DNA of 5,589 nt from Candidatus Methanoplasma sp. (lineage in GTDB: Archaea > Thermoplasmatota > Thermoplasmata > Methanomassiliicoccales > Methanomethylophilaceae): positions 1 through 5,589 of the forward strand of contig JAITQH010000031.1 in the NCBI GenBank assembly GCA_031288985.1, written 5' to 3'. The notes beneath the pieces were generated by a model, which had not been told where the DNA came from, searched no databases, and was given only the letters and a program-made list of their open reading frames with translations. The translations under genes were made by a program, and so were the position numbers. How positions within the stretch are numbered: position 1 is the stretch's first letter; every line of letters starts with the position of its first letter. Positions 1 to 5,147 of this stretch are shown in pieces.

Positions 1-240
1 TCCTCCGAACACCGAGGCGCCCTCGGTGAACGAGCTGGACACGGCGATGGCCGGCTCCTTGAAATGCCTTGACAGCACGGTCCTGTGATACGAGGCGCAG
101 CCCTGCGAGCCATGGCTCAACGGCATGCATCCGTGAACTCCCAGCGCGGCGTACAAAGCCCCGACGGGCTGGCAGGTCTTGCAGGGGTTGATCCTGAGCG
201 CTATGCGGTCGACCGAATTTGCCGGCGTAAAGTCGAGCAT
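1..240 (-). CDS. nifK: Nitrogenase MoFe protein beta subunit NifK (N-terminal 80 residues, cut by window edge)
   Basis: NifK pairs with NifD to form the alpha2beta2 MoFe protein, and its cysteines hold half of the P-cluster. The fragment begins MLDFTPANSVDRIALRIN. It carries the two expected P-cluster cysteines, one in CKTCQPVGA (C23, equivalent to Azotobacter C70) and one in HGSQGCASYH (C48, equivalent to C95). It then reads SSSFTEGASVFGG, the family's conserved segment, before the sequence ends. The N-terminus is short, as in clostridial and methanogen NifK, and lacks the long Azotobacter-type extension. The ATG overlaps the nifD stop by one base (TGATG), which fixes the start and suggests translational coupling; purine-rich GGGGG and AGGA stretches lie just upstream. 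No delta-subunit gene (anfG/vnfG) separates it from nifD, which argues for the Mo type. The family is about 420-520 residues long, so most of the gene lies outside. Confidence 0.96.
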   Translation of the reverse strand, partial: MLDFTPANSVDRIALRINPCKTCQPVGALYAALGVHGCMPLSHGSQGCASYHRTVLSRHFKEPAIAVSSSFTEGASVFGG

Positions 241-1841
241 CAGTTCCTGCCCCCTTCGCAGACGGCGCCTTCCAGTACGGTCTTCGTTCTCCACTTGGGA
301 GTCACAAGGCGCCATGCGGGGATGGTCATCCCCATGACGAGATCGCGTCCGAAGTTGTACGCCCCGGCGTATCCCGCATAGGGGCCGCTGTAGTCGTAGG
401 AGTGTATCTGCTTGGAATATATCCCGTGCTTTTCGATGATGTACTTGTCCTTGATCCCGGAGAAGAACATGTCGGGCTTGAGGGTGCGCATTATCATGTC
501 CGCCTCCGCCTCGTTGAGGTCGTCGACGATCAGACCGTCCGTCATGTCGGGCATCATTCCTGCGTAATCCTCGGTGATGACGCCTTCCGCCTCCAACTCC
601 CTGCGCCTGTCGGCGTCAAGGAAGCTGCGGAAATGCTCCGGGTCGGGTTCCACCGTGATCGAACCGATGTTCTTGTTGTCGGCGTCGTCCTTGATGGTGG
701 GTATGACCTTTCTTCCCTCGTAATCGTCCCTGTGCGCAAATTCGTATCCCGCCATAATGGTCTTGACCCCCAGCTCTTCCAGGAGCTTCCGGTAATGGTG
801 CGATCTGGATCCGCCGCTGTATATTGCGGCGGTCTTCCCTTCGAGGACCGTCCTGAAACGCGCCATGTCGTCTGCGATCGCCGCGGTCTCTTCCGCGATG
901 ACCTGCTCGACGCGTTCGCTGAGTTTCGGATCTCCGAAATAGCGTGCGACGCAGCGAAGCGACTCCGCCGTGGACGCCACTCCGATGAAGTTGACCTTCA
1001 GCCAATCGATCCCGTAGCGGGTCTTCATCATCTCCGCGATGTAGTTTATCGATCTGTGGCACTGGACCAGGTTCAGAGTGGCCGTATGCGATCTTGCGAT
1101 GTTCTCGTAGCTGCCGTCCCCTGTGAATATCGAGACGACCTCGATCCCGCACTTCCTCAATATCCGCTCCGTCTCCCATCCGTCCCCGCCGATGTTGTAC
1201 TCTCCAAGCAGGTTCACGGAGATCTTCGGAGGCGCGGGAGAGGTGGCGTCCGCCCCGATGACGCGGCGCATCAACTGGTTGTTGGCGATGTGGTGGCCTC
1301 CGCTTTGGCTCACGCCCTTGTAGCCTTCGCAGCTGAAGGCCATGCAGGGTATGCCGTATTCGGCCTCTATCTGCGTCGCGATGGAGTGTATGTCATCGCC
1401 GATCAGCCCGATGGGGCAGGTGGAGCAGATCATTATCGATTTCGGCTTCTTCTCGAAAGTGCTCATGGCCTCGGCGACGGCGGTCTTCAGCTTCTTGTCG
1501 CCGCCGAACACTATGTCCGATTCCTGCATGTCGGTGGAGAAACAGTACTGCGTCCAGGACCCCTCAGGATCCCGCGCCTTGTTCCTTCTGGTTCCCCAGG
1601 AGTAGAACCCGCATCCGATCGGCCCATGGGTTATGACCAAGGTGTCCTTCAGCGGCCCCAGCACCACGCCCTTGCACCCGGCGTAGCAGCACCCGCGGTG
1701 CGTCATTATGCCCGGTATCGCTCTGGTGTTGGCGGATATCGGCTTCTCGGACTCGCTTGGGTCGATGACGGTCATGTGCTCCTTGCGGTTCTTGTAGACC
1801 TTGGGGTCGTACTTTTCCAGGATCTTATCGGTTACCGGCAT
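240..1841 (-). CDS. nifD: Nitrogenase MoFe protein alpha subunit NifD
   Basis: NifD is the catalytic alpha subunit of nitrogenase and holds FeMo-cofactor and half of the P-cluster. At 533 residues it matches the long clostridial/methanogen form, with the extra segment around residues 375-440. P-cluster ligands are visible at C51 (RGCCYAGCKG), C77 (HGPIGCGFYS) and C142 (CSTCPIGLIGDD). Cofactor ligands are C261 in LVQCHRSINY and H480 in QIHSYDYSGPY. Residues lining the active site are also kept: V59 (Azotobacter V70), R85 (R96), Q179 (Q191) and H183 (H195). I chose the ATG at 1841 (MPVTDKILEK) because it follows the nifI2 stop by one base, has GATGGGGG upstream, and starts where the family does. 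The frame stays open 33 codons further up, but only inside nifI2. The absence of anfG, together with both cofactor ligands, makes a Mo nitrogenase the best call. NifE and CfbD are excluded by the ligand set and gene order. Confidence 0.97.
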   Translation of the reverse strand: MPVTDKILEKYDPKVYKNRKEHMTVIDPSESEKPISANTRAIPGIMTHRGCCYAGCKGVVLGPLKDTLVITHGPIGCGFYSWGTRRNKARDPEGSWTQYCFSTDMQESDIVFGGDKKLKTAVAEAMSTFEKKPKSIMICSTCPIGLIGDDIHSIATQIEAEYGIPCMAFSCEGYKGVSQSGGHHIANNQLMRRVIGADATSPAPPKISVNLLGEYNIGGDGWETERILRKCGIEVVSIFTGDGSYENIARSHTATLNLVQCHRSINYIAEMMKTRYGIDWLKVNFIGVASTAESLRCVARYFGDPKLSERVEQVIAEETAAIADDMARFRTVLEGKTAAIYSGGSRSHHYRKLLEELGVKTIMAGYEFAHRDDYEGRKVIPTIKDDADNKNIGSITVEPDPEHFRSFLDADRRRELEAEGVITEDYAGMMPDMTDGLIVDDLNEAEADMIMRTLKPDMFFSGIKDKYIIEKHGIYSKQIHSYDYSGPYAGYAGAYNFGRDLVMGMTIPAWRLVTPKWRTKTVLEGAVCEGGRN

Positions 1842-1842
1842 G

Positions 1843-2211
1843 TCATGCCCCCATCGACTCCCCGGTGCGGACAATATATGATTCCGCCACCGGCAGGACG
1901 AAGATCCTTCCGTCTCCGATGTTCCCTGTTTTGTTGGCATTCACGATTATATCGACGGCGCGTTCGGCGTCGGCGTCGTTCACGACGATCATCAGGAACC
2001 TCTTCGCTATGAGGCGGGAGTTCCTGAGAAGTATCTCGTCCACCGGCGAGTTCAGGATCTCGTTGGGCACGCCTTCTATGACGGCGGGGAGCATCCCCCA
2101 CCCCCGTCCGAGGCACGCCTTGGCCGTGAACCCCGGGAACCCCGCTTCGGCGAGGGCGTCCCGCGTGGCGCCCATCCTGTCCGGCCTTATGAAGGCCACG
2201 ATCTCCATCAT
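1843..2211 (-). CDS. nifI2: PII-like nitrogenase switch-off regulator NifI2
   Basis: NifI2 is the second of two GlnB/PII-family proteins that act together on nitrogenase after translation. In Methanococcus the NifI1-NifI2 complex binds NifDK and inhibits it, and 2-oxoglutarate relieves the inhibition. The 122-residue protein starts with the PII strand MMEIVAFIRPDRMGATRDAL. It has a long T-loop region from about residue 35 to 68 (GRGWGM to LLRNSRLIAK), longer than in NifI1 and typical of NifI2. The B-loop TGNIGDGRIFVLP lies at 95-107, and the C-terminus carries RTGE. The start is uncertain: tandem ATG codons at 2211 and 2208 follow a GGTG site at 2220-2217, and a GTG at 2217 overlapping the nifI1 stop is also possible. 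I prefer the ATG at 2211. The stop lies one base before nifD, so the gene is co-transcribed with its target. Confidence 0.94.
   Translation of the reverse strand: MMEIVAFIRPDRMGATRDALAEAGFPGFTAKACLGRGWGMLPAVIEGVPNEILNSPVDEILLRNSRLIAKRFLMIVVNDADAERAVDIIVNANKTGNIGDGRIFVLPVAESYIVRTGESMGA
1898..1919 (-). repeat. 22-nt exact repeat, nifI2 copy
   Basis: This stretch encodes the GDGRIFV part of the NifI2 B-loop and is base-for-base identical to 2272-2293 in nifI1, including every synonymous position. The flanks differ. Confidence 0.8.
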
Positions 2212-2213
2212 GA

Positions 2214-2546
2214 TCACACCGCCGGATCCTTCTCGCCCGTGCTTATGGTGTACGATGACGCAATGGGCACCACGAAGATCCTTCCGTCTCCGAAATGGCC
2301 GTTCTCACCCGTGCGGGCGCCGCGCAGTATGGTGCGTATGACCTCGTCCTTATGCTCGTCCGCCACCGCCACCATGAGCATTTCTTTGGGTATCTCGTCG
2401 TAATGGATGTCGCCGATCTTGATCCCGCGCTGCTTTCCGCGTCCGAACACTTCCATCTTCGTCATTCCCGGGAATCCCGCGTCCAGAAGATCCGACATGA
2501 CCTTTGAGACCTTCTCAGGTCTGACTATGGCTTGAATAAGGAACAT
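2214..2546 (-). CDS. nifI1: PII-like nitrogenase switch-off regulator NifI1
   Basis: NifI1 is the first of the paired PII-family nitrogenase regulators, forming with NifI2 a hetero-oligomer that blocks NifH docking on NifDK when 2-oxoglutarate is low. The 110-residue protein begins MFLIQAIVRPEKVSKVMSDL, the usual PII first strand and helix. The T-loop at about 36-55 reads GRGKQRGIKIGDIHYDEIP, a NifI1-type sequence that lacks the uridylylated tyrosine context of GlnB. The B-loop at 79-91 is TGENGHFGDGRIF, which contributes to nucleotide binding. The ATG at 2546 is four bases after the nifH stop, and GGCGGGATGA at the end of nifH serves as a ribosome site. The stop is followed within a few bases by the nifI2 start. 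A 22-nt stretch in the B-loop codons is identical to nifI2 (2272-2293 and 1898-1919). Confidence 0.95.
   Translation of the reverse strand: MFLIQAIVRPEKVSKVMSDLLDAGFPGMTKMEVFGRGKQRGIKIGDIHYDEIPKEMLMVAVADEHKDEVIRTILRGARTGENGHFGDGRIFVVPIASSYTISTGEKDPAV
2272..2293 (-). repeat. 22-nt exact repeat, nifI1 copy
   Basis: This is the nifI1 partner of the exact repeat at 1898-1919, encoding the GDGRIFV segment of the nucleotide-binding B-loop. The two copies are in direct orientation, about 370 bases apart. Confidence 0.8.
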
Positions 2547-2550
2547 GATA

Positions 2551-3372
2551 TCATCCCGCCAGTCCGAACTCCATGAGGAGCTCTTCCAACCTTTCCTGCG
2601 CCATGGGGCGGGGAATGGTAAGATTCCTGTTGGCGTCTATCTTCCGGGCAAGCTCCCTGTATTCCTCCGCCTGCGCGGTGTCGGGGCAGTAATCGATCAC
2701 GGTCTTCTTGTTGATCTCGGCCCTGGTCACGTCGGGGCTTCTGGGCACGAAGTGTATCATCGTGGTCCCCATCTCCTTCGCCACGGCGGCCACCAGCTCC
2801 GCCTCTCCCTCCACCTTGCGCGAGTTGCATATCAGGCCGCCCAGACGGACGCCCCCGGTGTTGGCGTACTTGGAAACGCCCTTGGCGATGTTGTTGGCCG
2901 CATAAAGGGCCATCATCTCTCCGGAGCACACGATGTAGATCTCCCTGGCCTTGCCCTCTCTGATCGGCATGGCGAACCCGCCGCACACAACATCACCCAG
3001 AACGTCGTAGAATACGTAGTCGAGATCGGGAGTGTACGCTCCAAGCTTCTCCAGCAGGCCGATGGATGTTATGATCCCGCGGCCGGCGCAGCCGACGCCG
3101 GGTTCCGGCCCTCCGGACTCGACGCATCTGATGCCCTTGTATCCGGGCTTCAGGACGGCGTCCAATTCTATGTCCTCGCCCTCGTCCCTGAGGGTGTCAA
3201 GGACGGTCTTCTGTGCCAAACCACCCAATATAAGGCGCGTGGAGTCCGCTTTCGGGTCGCACCCGATGATCATGTTCTGCATACCGAGCGCTTCGGCGAG
3301 GCCCGCATTGAGATTCTGCGTTGTTGTCGACTTTCCTATTCCGCCCTTACCATAGATGGCTACCTGTCTCAT
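2551..3372 (-). CDS. nifH: Nitrogenase iron protein NifH
   Basis: NifH is the homodimeric ATPase that passes electrons one at a time to NifDK, and it also takes part in cofactor maturation. The 273-residue length is normal for the family. The P-loop GKGGIGKSTT lies at residues 8-17, followed by GCDPKADSTRLI near 37-48. The two cysteines that bridge the dimer's 4Fe-4S cluster are C95 (PGVGCAGRG) and C130 (GDVVCGGFAMP). R98 is the arginine ADP-ribosylated by DraT in bacteria that have it. The start at 3372 (MRQVAIYGKG) is set by a strong GGAGG six bases upstream; the frame extends to a TTG at 3414, but that adds only 14 unlike residues. It is the first gene of nifHI1I2DK, with a TATA-type promoter about 75-85 bases upstream. 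CfbC is the main look-alike and is excluded by the nifI1-nifI2-nifD context. Confidence 0.98.
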   Translation of the reverse strand: MRQVAIYGKGGIGKSTTTQNLNAGLAEALGMQNMIIGCDPKADSTRLILGGLAQKTVLDTLRDEGEDIELDAVLKPGYKGIRCVESGGPEPGVGCAGRGIITSIGLLEKLGAYTPDLDYVFYDVLGDVVCGGFAMPIREGKAREIYIVCSGEMMALYAANNIAKGVSKYANTGGVRLGGLICNSRKVEGEAELVAAVAKEMGTTMIHFVPRSPDVTRAEINKKTVIDYCPDTAQAEEYRELARKIDANRNLTIPRPMAQERLEELLMEFGLAG

Positions 3373-3377
3373 TTCTA

Positions 3378-3384
3378 TCCTCCG
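3378..3384 (-). promoter_or_regulatory. Shine-Dalgarno site of nifH
   Basis: The minus strand reads CGGAGGA here, with GGAGG at 3383-3379 and a six-base spacer to the ATG at 3372. This is the strongest ribosome binding site in the window, and it decides the nifH start against the upstream TTG at 3414. Confidence 0.85.
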
Positions 3385-3397
3385 TTTAGTTCGATGT

Positions 3398-3432
3398 GCA
3401 ACGCTTTTACGCAATTTGACATCAATCGTTGC
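3398..3432. repeat. Inverted repeat in the nifH leader/start region
   Basis: GCAACG at 3398-3403 is the exact reverse complement of CGTTGC at 3427-3432. A second, interleaved pair, GATGT at 3393-3397 and ACATC at 3419-3423, lies in the same stretch. Together they cover the predicted nifH transcription start and early leader, a common place for archaeal repressor sites. The arms are short and may be chance. Confidence 0.35.
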
Positions 3433-3443
3433 TAATTACACAA

Positions 3444-3460
3444 TTATATATAATATTTCG
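3444..3460 (-). promoter_or_regulatory. Archaeal TATA box with BRE, nifH operon promoter
   Basis: On the minus strand, CGAAA (3460-3456) is followed by TATTATATATAA (3455-3444). This resembles a BRE plus TATA box. By the usual archaeal spacing of about 25 bases, transcription would start near 3425, leaving a leader of roughly 50 bases before the nifH ATG. The box lies in a stretch (3421-3520) with 21 G/C bases in 100. No sigma-54 type GG-N10-GC promoter was seen. The transcription start is inferred. Confidence 0.6.
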
Positions 3461-3495
3461 TATTTTTATGCTCCATTGTATAGTATCTAAATTAA

Positions 3496-3517
3496 TTAAT
3501 AGACAAATGTCTAATAA
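3496..3517. promoter_or_regulatory. 22-nt imperfect palindrome, candidate operator between divergent promoters
   Basis: The core is TAGACA-AA-TGTCTA (3500-3513), a perfect six-base inverted repeat with a two-base centre. After one mismatch (A/A at 3499 and 3514) the match continues three more bases, giving 9 of 10 paired positions over 3496-3517. It lies about 45 bases upstream of the nifH TATA box and about 25-50 bases upstream of possible anfO promoter elements, so it could bind a dimeric regulator acting on either or both genes. The regulator is unknown. Confidence 0.5.
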
Positions 3518-3540
3518 CATAAGATAGATACGACACATGA

Positions 3541-3548
3541 CTATATGA
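3541..3548 (+). promoter_or_regulatory. Weak TATA-like element for the anfO-like gene
   Basis: CTATATGA is the TATA-like element closest to the plus-strand gene pair. With a spacing of about 25 bases, transcription would start near 3568-3572, inside the hairpin described at 3565-3583. That would favour a translation start at 3615 rather than 3570. The A/T-rich stretch TAAATTAATTAAT at 3488-3500 is an alternative that would give a start near 3520. The sequence alone cannot decide between them. Confidence 0.25.
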
Positions 3549-3564
3549 GATAAACGAGGCGCTG

Positions 3565-3583
3565 ATGTGATGTTTCGTCACAT
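3565..3583 (+). promoter_or_regulatory. Hairpin/palindrome over the possible anfO start codon
   Basis: ATGTGA at 3565-3570 pairs perfectly with TCACAT at 3578-3583. Inside, a T-G wobble (3571/3577) and a G-C pair (3572/3576) close a TTT loop, so RNA could form an eight-pair stem. It covers the possible starts GTG 3567 and ATG 3570. It could be a translational control hairpin or, if transcription begins near 3570, a start-site operator. Confidence 0.4.
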
Positions 3584-4232
3584 TGCGAATCGTTTGGCAA
3601 CAGATGTGGGAAAAATGTGCGAAAGAACAAAGATGGCAGTGATAGTCGCGAAGGACGGCTCGGTGTGCGCGGCAGACGAAGGCGCGGAGATCGTGAAGTA
3701 CGGGAAGAGGAACGGCATATGGGAAGAAGATTCGCGCGTCGGATTTAGGATCGACCTTTCTTCGGGGCTGCTTGCGGCCAGGGGATCGGCGGAAGAAGCG
3801 TGCAGGAGCCTTGCGGACTGCAAGGCGGTGATAGGGACGTCGGTGGCCGGCGTGCCGTATCAGATATTCGATCGCGGCGGCCTTGCGATATTGGAGCCGG
3901 CGTCGTTCGACCCTTCCGATCTGCCGCATCTGGAGAAACTGCTGGACGGCCGCCCCGAGAGCACGGACGCGGTCGGGCCGAAGGCCGTCGATTCCGAAGG
4001 GAATTATGAAATGGATATGATATCGGCGCAGAATGCCCACCCGGAACTCTCGTCCAAGATGCTTCTGAAAGAATTCTTGGAGAGGACGCCGTTCCTTTCG
4101 CTGGAGGTCCGGTGCAGGCACGCGCCGCCGTGGATCGAGGCCATGGAGGATCTTGAGCTGTCGTCCGTGAACGGCCCGGACGGAACTCTGCTCACAATAA
4201 GAAAAAAGACCTGCCGGAGGAATCAGGATTGA
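3570..4232 (+). CDS. anfO: AnfO-family nitrogenase accessory protein
   Basis: This resembles AnfO, the accessory protein encoded next to the iron-only nitrogenase genes in bacteria and linked there to function of that enzyme; its biochemical role is unsettled. Visible family features, numbered from 3570, are the N-terminal strand KMAVIVAKDGSV (21-32), DCKAVIGTSVAGVPYQIFD (83-101), GNYEMDMISAQNAHPELSSK (144-163) and the C-terminal block FLSLEVRCRHAPPWIEAMED (175-194), which matches AnfO's usual cysteine-histidine-PPW block. Length is 220 residues, near the family norm. The start is doubtful: GTG 3567 and ATG 3570 have GAGG upstream but add about 20 residues before the family start, whereas ATG 3615 and ATG 3633 fit the family better but lack a good ribosome site. 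It is divergent from nifH, and its TGA overlaps the next ATG by one base. No anfD, anfG or anfK is in view, so here it accompanies a Mo-type system. Recognition is from memory of motifs, not a search. Confidence 0.8.
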   Translation: MFRHIANRLATDVGKMCERTKMAVIVAKDGSVCAADEGAEIVKYGKRNGIWEEDSRVGFRIDLSSGLLAARGSAEEACRSLADCKAVIGTSVAGVPYQIFDRGGLAILEPASFDPSDLPHLEKLLDGRPESTDAVGPKAVDSEGNYEMDMISAQNAHPELSSKMLLKEFLERTPFLSLEVRCRHAPPWIEAMEDLELSSVNGPDGTLLTIRKKTCRRNQD

Positions 4233-5137
4233 TGCTGAAGGGCGTAACAGCGTCCGTGCATGACAGGAACTCCGTCCTGCTGACGCTGAACGAGAAGAAT
4301 ACAATATCCACGAAGGCGGGCGTCTTCGTCCCGCAGTACACCGAGTCCGACGTGAGGAAGAGATACAACGGGTCGATGGCGGTATACACCGGAGGATCGG
4401 TGAAATCGATAACATTGGAAGAGAGGTCGCAGGCAGAGACGCCGCTGGGCGCGATACCGGCGGAATTGGTCACGTTCTACGAGTCCGGAGAGCTGAAGCG
4501 GGTGTTCCCCGTCAACGGGAAGATAAGCGGATTCTGGACGGAAGAGGACGAGAAGACCCTATGCCCCGTTCTGGAAGTTCCGCTGCCGTGCGGAACCGTG
4601 GCCGCCAGATTCGTGAACATCTCGTTCTACGAGAACGGAAGCGTAAGATCCGCCACGCTGTGGCCCGGAGAAGAGCCGGAGATAGAGACGCCTGCGGGCA
4701 TGATGAGGATGCGGACGGGTGCGTCGTTCCATCCCAACGGGAGGCTGAGGACCACAGAACCCGCCGGACCGACCCCGGTCTCCACACCGATCGGAACGAT
4801 GTCGGCATTCGACTCCGACGCCATAGGCGTCAACGCGGACGTCGGATCGCTGGAATTCTCAGACAAAGGGGAGATAAGGAGTCTGAGAACAGTGAACAGC
4901 GGCGCGGTCGTTCTGACCGGCGGGACCGAACGCAGGTTCTTTCCCGGGATACGTCCCAGCCTTCTGTCGGCATCGGGATGGGAGGTCGATCCGCTGACCG
5001 TGCGTTTCGACGGCGACGAGGTCAGCTTCGACGGCGGAGAGAGATTCAGGATCGCAGACCACGCTTTCAGAATCGAGAGGCGCGCGGTCGGAATGCCTGT
5101 GGACATAAGCGGGATGACCCCCCGGACGGGCCTCTGA
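4232..5137 (+). CDS. Unrecognised MORN-like repeat protein coupled to anfO
   Basis: I do not recognise a named function. The 301-residue protein has no signal peptide or membrane segment and should be cytoplasmic. It contains about five divergent units centred on an aromatic-x3-G-x-hydrophobic-K/R pattern: VYTGGSVKSITL (near 52), FYESGELKRVFP (82), FYENGSVRSATL (132), FHPNGRLRTTEP (166) and FSDKGEIRSLRT (209). These are like MORN or YwqK-type beta-hairpin repeats. The first four are each followed by a TPxG-like strand: ETPLGAIP (69), VPLPCGTV (116), ETPAGMM (152) and STPIGTM (184). GKISGFWTEEDE at 96-107 is a distinctive insert. The tail after about 222 is beta-rich without clear repeats. Only two cysteines are present (C111, C120), so an iron-sulfur site within one chain is unlikely. 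The ATG overlaps the anfO stop (TGATG), with GGAGG at 4216-4220, so the two are translated together and probably act in one process. A TTG at 4229 is an alternative start. Confidence 0.85.
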   Translation: MLKGVTASVHDRNSVLLTLNEKNTISTKAGVFVPQYTESDVRKRYNGSMAVYTGGSVKSITLEERSQAETPLGAIPAELVTFYESGELKRVFPVNGKISGFWTEEDEKTLCPVLEVPLPCGTVAARFVNISFYENGSVRSATLWPGEEPEIETPAGMMRMRTGASFHPNGRLRTTEPAGPTPVSTPIGTMSAFDSDAIGVNADVGSLEFSDKGEIRSLRTVNSGAVVLTGGTERRFFPGIRPSLLSASGWEVDPLTVRFDGDEVSFDGGERFRIADHAFRIERRAVGMPVDISGMTPRTGL

Positions 5138-5147
5138 CTGTCCCCGC

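Noticed and set aside
1842..1940. 33-codon N-terminal extension of NifD
   Set aside because: It lies inside nifI2, has no homology to NifD N-termini, and the ATG at 1841 has better spacing and a purine-rich site.
402..2012. 536-residue plus-strand open frame antisense to nifD and nifI2
   Set aside because: It mirrors clearly conserved nifD/nifI2 coding sequence, its translation is rich in Arg/Val/Asp with no family motif, and GC-rich genes often leave an antisense frame open. No promoter or ribosome site supports it.
2551..3372. CfbC (Ni-sirohydrochlorin reductase component) instead of NifH
   Set aside because: The nifI1-nifI2-nifD-nifK context and the cofactor ligands in NifD point to nitrogenase rather than F430 synthesis.
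3373..3414. 14-codon extension of NifH from TTG at 3414
   Set aside because: A strong GGAGG sits six bases before the ATG at 3372, which gives the standard NifH N-terminus.
2545..3435. 296-residue plus-strand open frame antisense to nifH
   Set aside because: It lies opposite almost the whole of nifH, which has every expected motif. The antisense frame has no recognisable domain and is a by-product of codon use.
3541..3620. Sigma-54 type promoter suggested by TTTGGCAAC near 3593-3601
   Set aside because: There is no properly spaced TTGCA-like partner, and the match lies within or just upstream of the coding start. The overall promoter style is TATA/BRE.
3492..4415. 307-residue minus-strand open frame opposite the AnfO-like gene
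   Set aside because: It is composed of Arg/Ser/His-rich low-plausibility sequence, runs into the A/T-rich regulatory region and opposes a gene with recognisable AnfO motifs.
5138..5147. Terminator between the convergent genes
   Set aside because: Only ten bases separate the stops, and neither a T-tract nor a clear hairpin is visible there.
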